Program-made: the position numbers and the translations under genes
Shown here: in pieces, positions 35,305 through 44,294 of the stretch
Layout of the letters: every line of letters starts with the position of its first letter
How positions within the stretch are numbered: the stretch's first letter is position 1
The notes under the pieces: model-generated
Told to the model about the DNA's origin: nothing
Databases searched by the model: none
What the model saw: only the letters and a program-made list of their open reading frames with translations
Assembly (NCBI GenBank): GCA_039921525.1
Contig: JBDSBP010000197.1
Span: 47,658 to 111,657 of the forward strand
Direction of reading: 5' to 3'
Source: JADCRZ01 sp039921525
GTDB lineage: Bacteria; Bacteroidota; Bacteroidia; Chitinophagales; Chitinophagaceae
Length of the DNA stretch: 64,000 nt

Positions 35305-35895
35305 TTACTTACCCACTACCACCTTGGCAAATCGAATGATTTTGTCATTCAAATAATACCCTTTTTGCACTTCATCCAAAACTTTGCCTTTCAGCTCAGC
35401 ACGAGGGGCAGGAATTTCAGTAATAGCTTCGTGCAGGTCGGGATCAAATGGCTGGTTGATACTTACCATTACCTTAACGCCCTTGGTTTGAAACGTGGTT
35501 CTCAATTTATTAAAAACTAATAATACACCTTCTTTGATAGCAGCTATGTCATCACTATTTTCCATTTGTTTCTGCGCCCTGTCACAATCGTCCAGAACAT
35601 CCAGTAAGGAGATAATAACATCTTTGCTGGCGGTCTGGATCAATTCCAGTTTCTCTCTTGCAGTACGCTTACGAAAATTATCAAACTCTGCAACAAGCCG
35701 GATATATTTGTCTTTTAATTCAGCTACCTCATCCTGCATTTTTTCCGATTCACTATCCTGGCTAAACTCTTTAAGATAGGATGTTCCTGCTACATCGGAA
35801 TCTGCGTTTATATTTATAGTGGTATCATTTTCTTTATCAGATAATGAGGACTCCCCATTTTCATTACCCGGATTCTTAAAATCTTTATCTTTCAT
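35305..35895 (-). CDS. grpE: Nucleotide exchange factor GrpE
   Basis: 196 residues. The acidic, disordered N-terminus (1-50) is followed by the long coiled coil with the family block KYIRLVAEFDNFRKRTARE (residues 70-88). The C-terminal β-domain has VSINQPFDPDLHEAITEIP and the ending GYYLNDKIIRFAKVVVGK, which are diagnostic. It releases ADP from DnaK. The start is the ATG at 35895. A strong Bacteroidota promoter lies at 35963-35992. dnaJ follows; the 214-base gap between them has no gene and no clear hairpin, so cotranscription is possible. Confidence 0.96.
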   Translation of the reverse strand: MKDKDFKNPGNENGESSLSDKENDTTININADSDVAGTSYLKEFSQDSESEKMQDEVAELKDKYIRLVAEFDNFRKRTAREKLELIQTASKDVIISLLDVLDDCDRAQKQMENSDDIAAIKEGVLLVFNKLRTTFQTKGVKVMVSINQPFDPDLHEAITEIPAPRAELKGKVLDEVQKGYYLNDKIIRFAKVVVGK

Positions 35896-35962
35896 ACAAT
35901 AAAAAAAATTATCGCTTTAAAATTACGTTCCTGACATGAAGAATATTTATGCCATTGCCCTG

Positions 35963-35992
35963 CAAAATTACAATAAACTATAAATTAATCAA
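35963..35992 (-). promoter_or_regulatory. Bacteroidota-type promoter for grpE-dnaJ
   Basis: On the minus strand TTG at 35992-35990, 19 bases, then TAATTTTG at 35970-35963, a full match to TTG-N17-23-TAnnTTTG. The leader to the grpE ATG would be about 60 bases. No CIRCE inverted repeat (TTAGCACTC-N9-GAGTGCTAA) was seen, so HrcA control is not supported. Confidence 0.6.
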
Positions 35993-36095
35993 TTCCGTAT
36001 TACAAGGGTATGGGTTGACAATTATTTTGCCAAGTAGGAACTAATAGACAAATTGTCGTGTCAGGCGCTTGAATAATGAACAAAATTTATTATTT

Positions 36096-36103
36096 TAAGT
36101 TTG
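36096..36103 (+). promoter_or_regulatory. -7 box for the RlmI-like gene
   Basis: TAAGTTTG is an exact TAnnTTTG, with a TTG at 36069-36071 at 24 bases, one more than the usual range. The leader to 36171 would be about 60 bases. Confidence 0.4.
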
Positions 36104-36170
36104 TAGCAAAGTTCCGTGTAACCGCAATAGAATATTTTCTTTTAGAACCCATACCTGCATCAACGATACA

Positions 36171-37343
36171 ATGATACCTGTCTTTTTGAAAAACAAAATT
36201 AGTTCTCGTGTCGAGAATGGACATCCCTGGATCTTCGCTAACGAAGTAAATCACATGGAGGCATCTATCAAAGGAGGTGAAATCGTAGAAGTTTTCACTC
36301 ACGACAAAAAATTCATTGGAAAGGGATATATAAATCCTAAATCGCAGATCCTTGTTCGCCTGCTCACAAGAGATATTTCCGAGGTTATTAATGACGAATT
36401 CTTTTTCAAAAAAATAAAGCAGGCTCGTGATTACAAAAGCAAAATCGGCTACACAGAAAATTGCCGGCTTGTATTTGGGGAAGCCGATTATTTACCCGGT
36501 TTGATCATAGACAAGTTTAACGATTACCTTGTTATACAAACGCTGGCTTTAGGCATTGATAAATGGAAACCGGCTGTTGTTAAGGCACTGGAGGAAATTT
36601 TTAAACCCAAAGGTATATACGAGCGAAACGATGTTCCGGTTCGTGAGTTGGAGGGTTTGGAACAGCAAAAAGGGTATCTGTCCCTGCCTTTTGACACCAA
36701 CATCATTATTACAGAAAATGGATTGCAATTTCATGTTGATATTGAAAATGGGCAAAAAACAGGCTATTTTTTAGATCAGCAGGACAATCGAAGGGCATTA
36801 AAAAACATTGTGCAGGGTGCCGAAGTACTCGAAGTATTTTGTTATACCGGCACTTTCTCCGCCCACGCCGCGCACTACGGGGCAAAAAAGGTGATGGGGA
36901 TAGATATATCTGAAAATGCCGTTATCCAGGCTCGCAAAAACGCGCTTTTGAATGGGTTACAAGATATATGCACTTTTGAAGCGATGAATGCATTCGACTT
37001 GTTGAAGGCCTGGGCGAAAGAACGAAGACAGTACGATGTAGTAATCCTTGATCCTCCAGCATTTACCAAAAGCCGCGCAAATATCGATAAAGCCATCGCT
37101 GGGTACAAGGAAATAAATCTTCGCGCTTTAAAACTCATTAAAAAGGGTGGTTTTTTAGTAACCGCATCTTGCACCAATCTTATTTCACCCGAACTTTTTT
37201 TACAAATCATTGACTCCGCAGCCAGGGACGCAAAACGTAAATTGAGGCAGGTTACCTTCCAGACCCAATCCAGCGACCACCCCGTTATACATGGAATGGA
37301 GAATACGCAGTACCTGAAATTTTTGATTGCCGAGGTGCAATGA
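36171..37343 (+). CDS. PUA-domain class I rRNA methyltransferase (RlmI-like)
   Basis: 390 residues. N-terminal PUA domain (1-80) with VENGHPWIFANEV; a middle domain; then the Rossmann methyltransferase with LEVFCYTGTFSAHAAHYGAK (AdoMet binding, about residues 223-242), GIDISENAV, and VILDPPAFTKSR as motif IV. The catalytic Cys is in VTASCTN. This matches the RlmI/YccW family, which methylates C5 of cytosine 1962 of 23S rRNA in E. coli; equivalence here is inferred. It faces the T9SS sorting-domain gene across an imperfect GTTCAA word repeat. Confidence 0.91.
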   Translation: MIPVFLKNKISSRVENGHPWIFANEVNHMEASIKGGEIVEVFTHDKKFIGKGYINPKSQILVRLLTRDISEVINDEFFFKKIKQARDYKSKIGYTENCRLVFGEADYLPGLIIDKFNDYLVIQTLALGIDKWKPAVVKALEEIFKPKGIYERNDVPVRELEGLEQQKGYLSLPFDTNIIITENGLQFHVDIENGQKTGYFLDQQDNRRALKNIVQGAEVLEVFCYTGTFSAHAAHYGAKKVMGIDISENAVIQARKNALLNGLQDICTFEAMNAFDLLKAWAKERRQYDVVILDPPAFTKSRANIDKAIAGYKEINLRALKLIKKGGFLVTASCTNLISPELFLQIIDSAARDAKRKLRQVTFQTQSSDHPVIHGMENTQYLKFLIAEVQ

Positions 37344-37351
37344 GTGAGGAT

Positions 37352-37452
37352 AGTTCAATGTTTAAAGTTCAACGTTTAATGTTGGTAACACTGATATTAA
37401 AAGAACTTACCCTGGACCAAGAACTTTAAATTTAATTTTGACCTTTGAACTA
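37352..37452. repeat. Facing GTTCAA / TTGAAC word arms
   Basis: The left arm (GTTCAATGTTTAAAGTTCAA, 37352-37371, continuing to about 37385) and right arm (AAGAACTTTAAA ... CCTTTGAAC, 37419-37450) are imperfect reverse complements in the gap between two converging genes. The right arm touches the stop codon of the sorting-domain gene at 37450. Confidence 0.5.
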
Positions 37453-37782
37453 CTTAGCTACCTGGAATTTGCCGGATTCAATAACCTTCCCCTTTTTATC
37501 CGTTAATTGAAAAATATAAACACCTCTGTAAAATTCGGAGAGATCAATAATGGTTTTGGGAAGAATTGTTTGTAATTCGAAAACTTTTTTACCGATAAAA
37601 TTAAATATTTTGAAGGATTTGTCTTTTTCAATGCCTTTTTCAAAACTGAAAGTAATTTGATTGACGGCGGGATTGGGGTAGAATTTGGCGATTTTAACGT
37701 CTGTATAAGAATCAAGACGGGTTTGACCAATAGCTTGAAAACTAAATAAACCAACAAGGAACAGTATGTAAAAAATTCTCAT
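37450..37782 (-). CDS. Stand-alone T9SS type A sorting-domain protein
   Basis: 110 residues. Signal peptide 1-19 (MRIFYILFLVGLFSFQAIG). What follows is almost only the type A C-terminal sorting domain: KIAKFYPNPAVNQITFSF (the YPNP hallmark, residues 31-48), FKIFNFIGKKVFELQ, and GVYIFQLTDKKGKVIESGKFQVAK at the end. This domain normally sits at the C-terminus of a much larger cargo and is cut or linked to A-LPS at the surface. Here no cargo domain precedes it beyond about 10 residues. It could be a remnant of a larger gene or a real small secreted protein. Start is the ATG at 37782. Confidence 0.85.
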   Translation of the reverse strand: MRIFYILFLVGLFSFQAIGQTRLDSYTDVKIAKFYPNPAVNQITFSFEKGIEKDKSFKIFNFIGKKVFELQTILPKTIIDLSEFYRGVYIFQLTDKKGKVIESGKFQVAK

Positions 37783-37822
37783 AGATTGATCTTTTTACAT
37801 GTACAAGCTAAACTCATTGATT

Positions 37823-37830
37823 CAAAATTA
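37823..37830 (-). promoter_or_regulatory. -7 box for the stand-alone sorting-domain gene
   Basis: The minus strand reads TAATTTTG, an exact TAnnTTTG, with TTG at 37857-37855 (24 bases away, just outside the usual range). An own promoter argues that the gene is expressed rather than a dead remnant. Confidence 0.4.
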
Positions 37831-37909
37831 CGAAGCAATTGCCTGAAATATTATCAATTTAGTTAAAAACTCTTAGAAACACGTCATTTTATAATTAATT
37901 TAACGTTGT

Positions 37910-38377
37910 TCAGGCAATAGACTCCAACACTTTTTTAATAGCAATAAAATCAGGTAGTTCACCCGAATTGTTTAGTACCTCTTTGTATTGTAATACACCT
38001 TGCTGGTCAATTACAAACGCTGCTCTTTTTGAAACACCCTTCATCCCCAACGAAAACAAATCATAAAGGGCATCATAAGCCTTAGAAATTTCTTTATTGA
38101 AATCACTTAACAGGGTAAAGGTTAAAGACTGGTCTTCCTTAAACTTTTTGAGTGTATAAATAGAATCCACACTGATGCCCAACACCACGGCATTTAAGTT
38201 GTTGTAGGCAGTTATTCCATCTCGTACCGAGCAGAGTTCCTTTGTGCAAACACTGGAAAAGGCAAGTGGAAAAAACAACAATAATACTTTCTTTCCTAAA
38301 AAGTCTTCCAGCGATACTTTTGTTTTTTCTGTATCGTACAAACTGAAGGCGGGGGCCTTTTGACCTATTTCAGGCAT
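37910..38377 (-). CDS. Peroxiredoxin (AhpC/TSA family)
   Basis: 155 residues, thioredoxin fold. It reduces peroxides with a cysteine. N-terminal GQKAPAFSLYDTEKTKVSL is typical. The peroxidatic Cys is Cys44 in FPLAFSSVCTKELC, matching the PxxxTxxC motif of the family as PLAFSSVC, which has Ser in place of Thr. A second Cys five residues later (Cys49) may be the resolving one, as in atypical or AhpE-like enzymes. The C-terminal AAFVIDQQGVLQYKEVL block is complete. Starts at the ATG at 38377. It is a single gene between PorP-like and T9SS genes. Confidence 0.9.
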   Translation of the reverse strand: MPEIGQKAPAFSLYDTEKTKVSLEDFLGKKVLLLFFPLAFSSVCTKELCSVRDGITAYNNLNAVVLGISVDSIYTLKKFKEDQSLTFTLLSDFNKEISKAYDALYDLFSLGMKGVSKRAAFVIDQQGVLQYKEVLNNSGELPDFIAIKKVLESIA

Positions 38378-38493
38378 ATTTCTTCTTTTTTGTGATCAGA
38401 AATAGAGATAATAATTGCTCATTAGCAATTAAAAATAATTACCATCGCTGAATGAAACAACAGCTTCTCCTATAATTCGAAATTCGTAATTGT

Positions 38494-39576
38494 CTAAAAC
38501 CGGGGGCACAGCACTTTATATTTAGATGAATTGGAGCGTTCCAGGAAGCCGACATAGGAAACAGATAACTCAAACCCTCCTCTGCTCTGGCTTACTGTTT
38601 TTAGTGCAGACACATTTACGTCATAACTTATGGCAACCGCGAAAGGGTTATAATCTATCTTGATCACCGGGATCATCGCATCTTTCCATCTCAAAAATGC
38701 ACCTGCATGCAGAGTATATAGCGGGTTGTCAGGACCACCGCCCATTTTCACAGAATAAAGCGCTCCGCCGATAGTTTCCTGGAAACTACCCTGTGCGGAA
38801 TGATCAGCCTGCAGCGTAAAAAATGTATTATCATCGATAAAGTATTTAACACCGGCAGAAAAAACATACTTTGGATTTAGCGCAGCCGCCGCAGACAAGT
38901 AAAAAGAATTGCGGGGACGACTGATATGATGATAAGCTGCTCCAAGGTAAAAGCTATGCTTTTGATCCTGGCCAAAACTGGCATTAAAGCTGGCTCCAAA
39001 ACTTCCATCCGGGGCTGTATAATTAGGATTGATAAAGGTTTCGCCATCAGCCAGGGCCGGATTATAAGCAGTGCCATCGAATTGACTATTGGTAGTTATT
39101 TTAGTCCGGTCAATTCTTTTTTGTAATATACCGCCCATAAAACCAACAGATAAATACATTACTTTCTCGCTACTTAAAGATTTATGGTAATTAATAGCAG
39201 GAAGAACATAGGTGGAGGTTAATCCAGCTGAACCGGCTTTATCATATAAAATCTGTAATCCCGCAGTAATAAAATCATCTGCTTTACCAATGGGCATTTT
39301 ATACTCTGCATTAAAAGAACCTGAACGATAGGCATTCGTAAAACTTTTCCATTGATCGCGGTAAACTCCCTGTACCCGGATATCGCCGGTAAATATGCCT
39401 GCAAGGGAAGGGTTTCTGAGTAAGGGCGCTTCAAAGAATTGTGAAAAATGAATGTCCTGGGCCATATTTTTTAGGCCCATCAGCAACAGGATCATTAACA
39501 AGCTCAATAGGGTCGCCCAACGCTTTTTTTCTTTATTACCGATCATCCTGCTATATCTGGGTTTAACTATTTGCAT
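38494..39576 (-). CDS. PorP/SprF family T9SS outer-membrane protein
   Basis: 360 residues from the ATG at 39576; a GTG at 39579 directly before it would add one residue. The basic N-terminus and helix (LLSLLMILLLMGLKNM) form the signal peptide; the mature start QDIHFSQFFEAPLLRNPSLAG is the family signature, and the protein ends KYKVLCPRF with the conserved CP. The start shares a base with the stop of the 15-PKD cargo gene (TGATG), so the two are translationally coupled. Second PorP-like gene of the window; the other follows the cargo at 21068. Confidence 0.93.
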   Translation of the reverse strand: MQIVKPRYSRMIGNKEKKRWATLLSLLMILLLMGLKNMAQDIHFSQFFEAPLLRNPSLAGIFTGDIRVQGVYRDQWKSFTNAYRSGSFNAEYKMPIGKADDFITAGLQILYDKAGSAGLTSTYVLPAINYHKSLSSEKVMYLSVGFMGGILQKRIDRTKITTNSQFDGTAYNPALADGETFINPNYTAPDGSFGASFNASFGQDQKHSFYLGAAYHHISRPRNSFYLSAAAALNPKYVFSAGVKYFIDDNTFFTLQADHSAQGSFQETIGGALYSVKMGGGPDNPLYTLHAGAFLRWKDAMIPVIKIDYNPFAVAISYDVNVSALKTVSQSRGGFELSVSYVGFLERSNSSKYKVLCPRF

Positions 39577-42500
39577 CACCTTATTAATGTAACATTGCCT
39601 TTAAATGGAATAATAGATCCGTTTTCGCAAATAAACTCAACGATATAAACGTACACATCAGAAGGTGCATTTTTGCCTTTATGAGTTCCGTTCCATCCTT
39701 CTGAAGGATTGTTAGCTGAAAAATTCCTTTTTGCAAAAATTAGTTCGCCCCAGCGGTTAAATATCCGCATAGATTGTACATTATTAATACTATTGCCCCG
39801 CGGGAAGAAAATATCGTTATTGCCGTCGCCATTTGGTGAAAAAGTGTTGGGTACAAAATAATTTTTCTCGTTGCATACAACGGTAATAGTAAATGTAGAT
39901 GAATTAGTGCAGCCATTACTATCCGTTACATTTACGGTATATGTAGTGGTTGTTTTTGGATTGGCGAAAGGTGTGGCACAGGTACCGCAACTTAATCCCG
40001 AGGCAGGTACCCAATTATATGATTTTGTATTCTGGCTGTATGTTATGGGAATTGTAATACCTGTTCCAACAGGCACTATAATGTCTGCAGCCGCGGTAAT
40101 AACAGGAAGAGGTGCTACCACAATATTTTTTGAGTCCGATCCCTTACATCCCAGGATATTAACTACTTCAAGACTTACAGGATATGGGCCTTCTTTTATA
40201 TAAGTAACATCCACATTCATTTTAGAAGAATTGCTGCCATTACCTAAATTCCAGGTGTACACTGCGGTGGAATCAGCGGCTGAAAGAACCGCTTTAAGAG
40301 AGAGGGGCGAATTTATGCACACAATGCTGTCGCCAAGTATACTGGGAACAGGTGTTCTGTACACTCTTATGGTATCCGTTAACGTTTTGCTACAACCTGA
40401 CTGTGTAACTACACTCAAAGAAGCAATGTATTGGCCTGGTTTATTATAAGAATGAACGGCATCTTTATCCGTAGAGGTATTCCCATCACCGAAATCCCAT
40501 GTACTGGATATAACAGGGTCATTGCCGAGCGTATAATTGGTAAAATAAACTGTACCTGAATCACAAAATGATTTACGGTCCGCTGAAAAAAACGGATCTG
40601 CTCCTAATACCTTAATTGAAGTGGCGCCACTCACATCTATCTGGCAACCGCTGCTGTCTCCTATCTGAATATATGGGCCATATGAATTCGGAGAACTATA
40701 AAAATGCTGTAACGAATCGTTTTGTGATTTGTCAGAAGCGCCATCTCCAAAAATAAAATTGAAGTAGGTGTTTATGGGTGTTTTTACAACGAAGTCAACC
40801 AGTAAAGAATTACACCCTGTCACTGGACTATAACTTATAACAGACGAATAAGGATTAGTAATGCTAACTGTATGTTCACTTGAATCTATGCAACCACCAG
40901 CCCCAACAACAAACAATTTGGCAACAAACACTCCATACGTGTTATAAAAATGGATCGCAGTGTCTAGGGTTGATGTGGTATTGTCGCCAAAATCCCAATG
41001 AAAGGACGTATGGTCTTGTCCTTTAATCACGAATTCAGCTTCCAGCGGCGGGCATATGGTAGTTGAATCGGAAATGCTGAAGGCAGACCTGGGAGAAGTT
41101 ACTTTTATATATTTGGGTTTTGTCAACGAATCGGTACAGCCGTAAACATCCTGTATCTTCAGAGATACGGAATACAGGCTGTCTTTTCCCGTATATATAT
41201 GCGAGGGGTTCTGCTGGTTTGAAGTTAACCCATCGCCGAAATTCCAGAGAAATGAAAATGGATTTATAATATTTGATGAATCGGTAAATTGAACGCCGCC
41301 ACCCGGGCAAATTAAGGTATCCTTCGTGTTGAACGCGGTGGTCGGTTTAGAAATCCTGATTACATTATTATGCGTAATCACATCTGTACAGCCATCTTTT
41401 CCGGTAGTTGTTAATGTAATATTATAAACCCCGGCAGTTTTATATTGATGAGTAAACGGGGTGTTCTTATACGTTTGTTTTACGCCATCACCATAATCAA
41501 ATGTCCATTGAGTGATACTACCCGCAGGTGTGGATAAATCGTTAAAACTGACAGTGCCATTTACACAGGCCACGCTATCTGCGGCTGCAAAATCTGCTTT
41601 TGAGCCAATTATGGTAACCTGTTTGGTAATGGTATCCGAGCATCCTCCCAGGTCTGTAATTGCAAGTGACAGAGGGATATTGCCATTACGATTAAAGCCG
41701 GAACTTATCATATTTCCCCCATCTACAAAAGGCCCCCCGTCAAATGACCATTGATATCTTGAAATATTCTGTGGGTTGCTGTTTATTGAAGTCAGGGTTA
41801 TATTTTGAGAGCGGCAAATAGTATCTGGTGTGTTTTTACTGAAATCTGCAATTTGCACAGCAAGCGCTACGGGAACTACTAAAGTATTAACGCAACCTCC
41901 ATTGGTTACGGTTAACCTCACATTGTAGGTGGTTTTGGATGGGAATGTATAAACAGGATCGGTAGCACTCGAGCTTCCATTGGCCGGATCACCAAAGTTC
42001 CAGCTGTAAACCAGTGGTTTTGTGTTATCAGAAGTGGAAGCATTGGTGAAAGTAACGGTTGGTGAAGTGCTGCAATCACTCTTGAAGGTAAATTTTGCTA
42101 AAGGAGGTGCAACAGTGATATAAGCAGGCTTTGTTTCTGTATTTAAACATCTGTTATTGGATGTTGTTAATGATACGGTATAGCTGCCTGGAATGGTGTA
42201 CTTGTGGGAAGGGTCCATTAGAGTAGACGTTTTTCCATCTCCAAAATCCCACAAATAAGTAAGACCTGTCGAGGGAATAGAAAGATTCTTAAACTGAATG
42301 GACGAATCTGAACAGGTTTGTGCGGTATCTGAAGAAAAAGCAGGAGTCGAGGGCAAACCTGTTGTAATGCCATTCGCGAGGGTAACGGAGCCCGTGCAAC
42401 CGCCATTAGTAACTACGGATAGTTTAAGAGTGAAATTTCCCACACTATTGTAAGTGTGTGAAGGATTTTGTGCCGTACTTGTAGCTCCTCCATCACCGAA

Positions 42501-43952
42501 ATCCCACAAATAACTGCTAATGCCATCTACAGCTGTTACGTTTGGAACAGCATTGAATTGAAACGGAACGCAGCCCGATGCCGGAGCGTTGGCAACCAAT
42601 ACAACAGGGGGGGTAATCCTGATAAATTTCGGTTTGGTCAGCGTGTTTTGGCAGCCGGTACTGGTGGTGATAGTCAAACTTACATCGTATTCTCCTGCTG
42701 TCGTGTAGTTATGTGAGGGCGCTTTTTGACTGGAAGTACCACCATCACCAAAATTCCACGACCAGCTGACAGCGTTTGGCGAAATATCCTGGAAGGTCAC
42801 CCCTAAAGGTGCTTTGCAGGCTCCTGGTGTATTTGAGGTAAAATCAACCGTGGGAAGAGGTAATATATTGATGGTTTTTGTTAATGAGTCAGTACAGTCG
42901 GCGTATTTATTCACCAGTTTTACAGCATAACTGCCTGCAGCGGTAAAACTTCTGGTAGCATTGGCCTGGGTCGAAGGAAAATTACCGTCGCTGAATGTCC
43001 AATTTGAAGTCAGGGCAACAAGTGTAGATGTATTTTGAAAAGAAACAGGCGTATTGAGGCATGCACTATCCGGACTACTAAATGTAGTAAGTATACTGCC
43101 TACTGAAATAGTTCTTTTTATAGTGTCCTTGCAGCCCAGATCGCTTTGCGCTATTAGTTGAACATTCAACGGGGTGGATGTTGCTACATTTATCACAGGA
43201 TCCTTACTCGTCGAGGTATTACCATTTCCAAAGTCCCAATTATAGGAAAGATTACCCGGTCCGCTGGTTTCATTCATAAAATTCAAATTATACGGGGGTT
43301 TGCACACCTGGGCAACGGGATCTTTAAAAGCAGCATTAACACCTGATACAATTCTTACAAATCTGTTCTTACTCATAGTGTTGCTACAACCCGTGCTGTT
43401 TGTAACCGTCAGGCTTATAGTGTTAAAACCTATCGCATTATATGCCTTGACAGGATTTTGCTGGGTAGAAGTGGTGCCGTCGCCAAAATTCCATGCCCAA
43501 CTGCTCAAACTACCGGCATTAGCCACTGATTCATCTTTAAATTGAATGTTTGCGGGCAAGCAGGCAGTGTTATAATCCACAGAAAATTGTACCTGGGGAG
43601 AAGGGTTTACAGTAATGTAATTCGTTTTGGTAATTCCATTTGTACCATTCGCATTGCGCGCCACAAGGGATATGGTATAAACGCCCGGGACGTAATAAAC
43701 CACCTGTACATTCTGTTTATTAGATAACTGCCCGTTTCCAAGGTCCCAATTCCAGAACTTGGGATCCCTTGAAGAAGCATCTGTTAAATTTACAATCAAC
43801 GGAGCGCATCCGGTTGTTACATCCGCTGTAAAATCCGCAACAGGAATCTGGCTTTTTACTAGCAACCCAAGCAGCAGCAAGCCAGCTAAAAGTATGTATC
43901 GAATCAATTCATTCAGTTTAAGGTCACTAAAATTATTTATTAACCGATACAA
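39576..43952 (-). CDS. T9SS type B adhesin with about 15 PKD repeats
   Basis: 1458 residues. Signal segment around 14-34 (IRYILLAGLLLLGLLVKS). From residue 38 to about 1290 there are 15 PKD-like repeats of some 80-90 residues, each with a W-F-GDG core such as WNFGDGTTST, WDFGDGGATS or WDFGDGNTST and a trailing HxY or TY strand. A distinct Ig-like piece (VPASGLSCGTCATP) precedes the type B sorting domain (from about 1366: VPNTFSPNGDGNNDIF ... GWNGTHKGK ... GNVTLIR). It should be a large surface adhesin. The only start is TTG at 43952, with AGGAGG 4 bases before it. Coupled to PorP by TGATG. Confidence 0.92.
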   Translation of the reverse strand: MYRLINNFSDLKLNELIRYILLAGLLLLGLLVKSQIPVADFTADVTTGCAPLIVNLTDASSRDPKFWNWDLGNGQLSNKQNVQVVYYVPGVYTISLVARNANGTNGITKTNYITVNPSPQVQFSVDYNTACLPANIQFKDESVANAGSLSSWAWNFGDGTTSTQQNPVKAYNAIGFNTISLTVTNSTGCSNTMSKNRFVRIVSGVNAAFKDPVAQVCKPPYNLNFMNETSGPGNLSYNWDFGNGNTSTSKDPVINVATSTPLNVQLIAQSDLGCKDTIKRTISVGSILTTFSSPDSACLNTPVSFQNTSTLVALTSNWTFSDGNFPSTQANATRSFTAAGSYAVKLVNKYADCTDSLTKTINILPLPTVDFTSNTPGACKAPLGVTFQDISPNAVSWSWNFGDGGTSSQKAPSHNYTTAGEYDVSLTITTSTGCQNTLTKPKFIRITPPVVLVANAPASGCVPFQFNAVPNVTAVDGISSYLWDFGDGGATSTAQNPSHTYNSVGNFTLKLSVVTNGGCTGSVTLANGITTGLPSTPAFSSDTAQTCSDSSIQFKNLSIPSTGLTYLWDFGDGKTSTLMDPSHKYTIPGSYTVSLTTSNNRCLNTETKPAYITVAPPLAKFTFKSDCSTSPTVTFTNASTSDNTKPLVYSWNFGDPANGSSSATDPVYTFPSKTTYNVRLTVTNGGCVNTLVVPVALAVQIADFSKNTPDTICRSQNITLTSINSNPQNISRYQWSFDGGPFVDGGNMISSGFNRNGNIPLSLAITDLGGCSDTITKQVTIIGSKADFAAADSVACVNGTVSFNDLSTPAGSITQWTFDYGDGVKQTYKNTPFTHQYKTAGVYNITLTTTGKDGCTDVITHNNVIRISKPTTAFNTKDTLICPGGGVQFTDSSNIINPFSFLWNFGDGLTSNQQNPSHIYTGKDSLYSVSLKIQDVYGCTDSLTKPKYIKVTSPRSAFSISDSTTICPPLEAEFVIKGQDHTSFHWDFGDNTTSTLDTAIHFYNTYGVFVAKLFVVGAGGCIDSSEHTVSITNPYSSVISYSPVTGCNSLLVDFVVKTPINTYFNFIFGDGASDKSQNDSLQHFYSSPNSYGPYIQIGDSSGCQIDVSGATSIKVLGADPFFSADRKSFCDSGTVYFTNYTLGNDPVISSTWDFGDGNTSTDKDAVHSYNKPGQYIASLSVVTQSGCSKTLTDTIRVYRTPVPSILGDSIVCINSPLSLKAVLSAADSTAVYTWNLGNGSNSSKMNVDVTYIKEGPYPVSLEVVNILGCKGSDSKNIVVAPLPVITAAADIIVPVGTGITIPITYSQNTKSYNWVPASGLSCGTCATPFANPKTTTTYTVNVTDSNGCTNSSTFTITVVCNEKNYFVPNTFSPNGDGNNDIFFPRGNSINNVQSMRIFNRWGELIFAKRNFSANNPSEGWNGTHKGKNAPSDVYVYIVEFICENGSIIPFKGNVTLIR

Positions 43953-43956
43953 TTCC

Positions 43957-43962
43957 CCTCCT
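43957..43962 (-). promoter_or_regulatory. Shine-Dalgarno AGGAGG before the TTG start of the 15-PKD gene
   Basis: The minus strand reads AGGAGGGGAATTG. A full AGGAGG is unusual in this window, where most starts lack one, and it supports the TTG at 43952 as the true start. Confidence 0.55.
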
Positions 43963-44294
43963 GTTAAGTGAATTCGTAACGAGGTTCTATTTCACAGAAG
44001 TAGGATTATCTAAATCACTTGTTAATATACATTGCCTGGAAACCTTGAAAAATCATACCAATAATGCAAATTGCTTATTAAAAGTCATAACCAGCATCCC
44101 AATAATCATAATCTGCAATATTTACCAAGGTTGAACTAAAAAGATTAACGTATTAGGGCCCCAATACATTGCCTTATAAAAACTTTTTTAAAAAAAAGTA
44201 ATAGCTGATGGCTTTGAGTTACTGACTGTTAAAGACGTGGAACCTGAACACTATTTTTAACGGCAAAATGCAAAAAGATGATAGGTTTTTCTTG
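43963..44294. other. Gene-free spacer upstream of the 15-PKD gene
   Basis: About 340 bases. AT-rich. A palindromic ACTTTTTTAAAAAAAAGT-like stretch lies near 44184-44203 and could act in ending the lipoprotein transcript. A near -7 box on the minus strand (TACTTCTG) lies near 43995. No gene seen. Confidence 0.45.
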
